Shown piece after piece: positions 61,079-64,000 of a stretch of DNA of 64,000 nt. The translations under genes were made by a program, and so were the position numbers. The notes beneath the pieces were generated by a model that was not told the DNA's origin, did no database searches, and worked only from the letters and a program-made list of their open reading frames with translations. Each line of letters begins with the position of its first letter. The first letter of the stretch is position 1. Origin of the DNA: Bog-473 sp963743785 (GTDB lineage Bacteria > Actinomycetota > Acidimicrobiia > Acidimicrobiales > RAAP-2); contig CAVURD010000020.1 of the NCBI GenBank assembly GCA_963743785.1, positions 142,160-206,159 on the forward strand, read 5' to 3'.

Positions 61079-61152
61079 CCTGATCCCACTCATTCCAGCT
61101 CTGATTCCAGCTTTGATTCGAAAATCCATCGTTTCCCGCGAGGCCACGCTCG

Positions 61153-62107
61153 TCAGACGAGCCGTCCGGCCTGGAAGAGGGAGGAGAGGAGATCGTTGAG
61201 GTGAGTGCACGTCGACGTGCCCACGAGGTCGTCCCTCACCAGAGATCTGAGATCGCCCACCCGTTGACCGACCAGGCGCCCGGCGCTGGCGGCGGCCTGC
61301 GGGCACTCGGCCCACGGCAGCACCCGGGGCGTGGCCACGCAGGCGACGATCCGACCACCCGCGCCGCTGTTGTCCCCACCATCCTCCGCCGCCGCTGAAA
61401 ATGTCATCAGACGAGTTGTCAGACACGAGTGCCTTGACCGTGTACTCGTGCAGTACCGAGGTGGTGCCATCCGGCCGGGCGTACGTATCCCGGAACATGG
61501 CCCACACCTCGTCGCCGGTCCGCTCGATCAGACGCTGCCGACGCAGCGTCCCGGCGACCAGGTCGGGCATGGGGTGCCAACCTTCTCGATCGGCCGGTAC
61601 GTCGGGCCCATCGGGGGTCGGGATCTCCCGTTGCCCTCGTATGTGCACCATCATCGATCCCGCTTCGGCCCAACCGGCGCAGACGTCGACGGGCAGGCCG
61701 TCGATGAACTGATCGGAGAGGGGACCAGGGAGAAGTCCGGAATAGAGGGTGCCGTATCCAGCCAACATGGCCACGACCGGAAGCTCGGTCAGCAGCACCG
61801 AGCGCAGGCTCCCCGGCTCGCACACCTGGTCGACCGCAGCCCGAAAGCCCCGACCGACCCGGCGGCCCACCAGTCCGGCGGACCACGGGGAGTCGGGCAC
61901 CAGGTCGAGCGCGACCAGGGTCAGGTCGGCCGAAAGCGTCGCCCGGCACGACGCCGTGTCATCGCCTTGACACGCGACACCTGTGAGCCCGGAGCCACCA
62001 TCAGGCCGGGCAAGGACCTCGAGATGGCTGGTCCGGCGGATGGACCCCGGCCGCCTCTCGGGCAGGTGGGGGAGGGGTTCGGCGAGCGCATGGGCCACGT
62101 GGGTCAC
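61153..62107 (-). pseudogene. DUF2889 protein, one frameshift
   Basis: 318 codons plus one base. From GTG 62107 the frame reads THLEVLAR-like RRTSHLEVLARPDGG, VALDLVPDSPWSAGLVGRRV, SVLLTELPVVAMLAGYGTLYSG to the DDIFSG region. A surplus base near 61385 then moves the DUF2889 end GGRIVACVATPRVLPWAEC, GDLRSLVRDDLVGTSTCTHL into the next frame. The conserved GTSTCTHLND motif is intact. Function unknown; DUF2889 genes occur beside lipid and steroid catabolism genes in actinobacteria. Divergent from the DUF1214 gene, 23 bp between starts. Confidence 0.75.
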
Positions 62108-62118
62108 GGCGCCAACGG

Positions 62119-62124
62119 TAGCGT
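62119..62124 (+). promoter_or_regulatory. Putative -10 box of leaderless DUF1214 transcript
   Basis: TAGCGT, 6 nt before ATG 62131, without a ribosome-binding site. Confidence 0.45.
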
Positions 62125-62130
62125 CGCGGT

Positions 62131-63267
62131 ATGGACCCACTTGCCAAAGCATTCGACTCCTGGATCAACGCCCAGCGGGCGGCACTGGACACGATGGTGC
62201 AGGCGACCGGGGTCCCGGGCACCGATGTCGACACGGCCGAGGGGTACCGGCGGGTGACCCGGCTCTCGACCTTGGCCCTCGAGTGGCTGGTCGAGAAGTC
62301 CGACCCGCTCCACCCTCAGCTATTCCGGCTCCAGGACGAGTACCGCAAGCTCCTCGTGGACAATCCCGACGTCAACTACCTCTTCTGCGTCCTCGATGAC
62401 ACCCGCAGCTACCGCCTCACCGGCACCCGTGGCCAGTGCGCCTACCTGGGCATGACGTTCGGCACGCCCTTCGGGCAGGGGGAGGTGGGAGGGCGCACGG
62501 GGACGCAGACCCAGACCCATATCGATGAGTACGACATCGGTCCGAACGGGGAGGTCGACATCCTGATCGCCCCAGCGGCGGACATGCCCGACCCCCGGCC
62601 CCGCAATTCGATCGTCTTGGAGCCCGGGACGGCGCAGCTGGCCATTCGGGAGACGCACTGGTGGAAGACGCCCGATCGCCGTCGAACCTGCGCATGGAGC
62701 TGGTGGGGGAAGTCCCGCCACCGATGCTCTCATCAGATGCGCGGGCCCCCAAGCTCGAGTTCGCCGCTATGTTCCTGCAGTTCGTCGGGGAACGGCCGTC
62801 CAGATGTGGCACGACGCGGCGACGAACATGAACACGTTCGGCGGGACGACGGCTCGGAGCACGTGGCGGCGCAGAGACGAGGTGCGTTCGCACTCAAACG
62901 CCGAGATGACCTACCACGGCGGCCGCCTCCGGTTGGAGCCCGGTCAGGCCGGCGGTGACGTGGACGAGCCGGACCTGCGTTCCTGTACTGGGGCCTGACG
63001 CTGACCTCGCCCTGGATGGAGAGCTTCGACTACCGCTACACCACCACGGCGCTCAACAACGAGACCGCACGGCGATCGGCTGATGGGGCTGGCAAATGGT
63101 CATCGCGGCCGAGGATCCTGGGCCCGGCGTGGAGAACTGGCTCGATACGGGAGGTCGCCTGGAGGGCTACATGCTGGTCCGTTGGGTGCTGGCCGATGGT
63201 CCGCCGCATCCGACGGCCCAACTGGGCGGTAGCGGACTTACCCCGACAGGCCGGGACCATGGCCTAG
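62131..63267 (+). pseudogene. DUF1214-like protein broken by several frameshifts
   Basis: Intact first part from ATG 62131 (MDPLAKAFDSWINAQRAALD ... PLHPQLFRLQDEYRKLLVDN, NYLFCVLDDTRSYRLTG). Then pieces alternate frames: RSPSNLRMELVGEVPPPML with FAAMFLQFVGERP; MWHDAATNMNTFGG with HSNAEMTYHGGRL; WGLTLTSPWMESFDYRYTTT; and VIAAEDPGPGVENWLDTGGR with VRWVLADGPP. The breaks near 62662, 62795, 62985 and 63085 each fit a missing base, and a last switch near 63230 would end at TAG 63265-63267. The segment order is that of DUF1214 proteins (~380 aa). Either a decayed gene or poor sequence. Confidence 0.65.
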
Positions 63268-63332
63268 ATGCGATCTCTGCGGTCGCCGGTCGCCGGCCGT
63301 CTCGGTCGAAATGGCGAGACGCCATCGAGGAT

Positions 63333-64000
63333 TCAGACCTCTGAGCGGACCCCGAATCGCTGCTGATAAGGGGCGACCAGGGCCCGGTGGGTGGCCGGAT
63401 CGAGGCCGGTGTCGCTGAAGGAGTAATCGTGACGGTTCGTCCGGTTGGTATGACGACTGCCGAGATACGACTCGATGTTCTTCCGGAACTCCTCACTGAG
63501 TGGGAATTCCCATCGCCGGTAGAGCGCCTCGATGGTGGCCATGGGATCCTTGACGAGGTCGTCATAGATAACGTCGCTGATCTGGTCATGGGGGAGAGCG
63601 CCGCCGTCCCGCTCCGCCGTCACTTCGTCCATGACGTGCTCGAGTCCCATGCACATGAACTCCACCAGGACGGCATGGTCGACGTGGTTCGAATGCAGTA
63701 GTGGAGGGTGGCCATCAAATCGGCTAACGATCCGACCACCCGGAGGGGGTCGCGATGGGTGATGACCACCTTGGCGTCGGGGAAGGTGGCGAAGACGAGC
63801 GGCAGCGGAAAGGTGGGACGGTGCTTTGAGGACCCACCGGGTCGTGGGGGTGGCCCACTGCATGGTCTGGAGCATGCGGCGCAGCCAGTCGTAGATGGGC
63901 GCCTGGTCCTGTCCACTCCTCCAGATGGTGTACTCGGCGACGTTGTAGAGACCGGTGTACATGTCACTCGAGAACTGGTGGGCGAAACCGAAGATGTCCT
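63333..64000 (-). pseudogene. Sulfotransferase family protein (5' end outside window, two compensating indels)
   Basis: The gene enters from the right edge (DIFGFAHQFSSDMYTGLYN). It reads RWVLKAPSHL, then needs a shift near 63810 (a T too many in a TTT run) to give LPLVFATFPDAKVVITHRDP, VVGSLADLMATLHY, and a second, opposite shift near 63700 to return to HVDHAVLVEFMCMGLEHVMD. The PAPS-binding P-loop lies beyond the window, while the 3'-phosphate region (VVITHRDPLRVVGSLADLM) is present. C-terminal VIYDDLVKDPMATIEALYRR and GLDPATHRALVAPYQQRFG are normal. Uncharacterised sulfotransferase; acceptor unknown. Confidence 0.75.

Overview
The window is 64 kb of high-GC chromosomal DNA. Mycothiol chemistry (MscR), a mycofactocin-type alcohol dehydrogenase, an actinobacterial pyrophosphate-type phosphofructokinase, DUF1707/PspC membrane proteins, an Rpf-like cell-wall enzyme, MMPL and many acyl-CoA enzymes point to an actinobacterium, most likely a free-living, aerobic, lipid-degrading member of Acidimicrobiia or a close relative (inference). 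I saw no rRNA, tRNA, CRISPR array, insertion sequence, phage or plasmid gene. Dense coding, many GTGA/ATGA/TGATG start-stop overlaps and many TetR/MarR/ArsR regulators indicate ordinary chromosome.

Layout. 0-8 kb: a 5'-truncated secreted beta-helix/fibronectin protein, a LytR_C protein, a four-gene ArsR/SRPBCC operon behind a perfect 16-bp palindrome, an NDMA-dependent alcohol dehydrogenase and a PIG-V-like mannosyltransferase. 8.5-17 kb: phosphofructokinase, alpha/beta hydrolase, NlpC/P60 peptidase, then a co-directional run of membrane protein, glutamate decarboxylase, semialdehyde dehydrogenase and FAH-family hydrolase/dehydratase. 17-23.4 kb (minus strand): secreted protein, dienelactone hydrolase, EmrB-type exporter, and a MarR-icmA-icmB operon for an isobutyryl-CoA-type B12 mutase whose large subunit is frameshifted. 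24-30.9 kb: Rpf-like protein, PHB-depolymerase-like esterase, a frameshifted small membrane protein, a frameshifted gamma-glutamyltransferase with its TetR, and a divergent acyl-CoA dehydrogenase. 31-37 kb: mycothiol-dependent formaldehyde dehydrogenase beside a sulfate ABC transporter (sbp-cysT-cysW-cysA), then COG4280-type membrane proteins. 37-46 kb: amidohydrolase, thiolase plus DUF35 partner, aldo/keto reductase, exporter-TetR pair with a clear operator, and an MMPL protein. 46-51 kb: DUF1707 and PspC proteins divergent from a PspC-histidine kinase/LuxR regulator pair, a CysQ-like phosphatase and a cold-shock protein. 51-61 kb: TetR and carotenoid oxygenase, then a minus-strand acyl-CoA catabolic operon: acyl-CoA dehydrogenase, Cys-less thiolase-like protein, DUF35, acyl-CoA ligase, SDR and a ferritin-like diiron protein. 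61-64 kb: DUF2889, DUF1214 and sulfotransferase genes, all broken by small indels.

Themes. (1) At least twelve apparent single-base indels occur, about nine of them in the last 3.4 kb. They are real decay or, more likely, sequencing/assembly error, and RNA or raw reads would decide. (2) Short direct repeats (units of 10-23 bp, 2-3 copies) recur in gaps between genes and as low-complexity inserts in protein linkers. (3) Several genes appear leaderless, with a TAGCGT or TACGCT -10 box 6-7 nt before the start codon. (4) Each regulator-linked promoter carries a distinct inverted repeat. The best candidate for an undescribed system is the 53.9-60.9 kb acyl-CoA operon.
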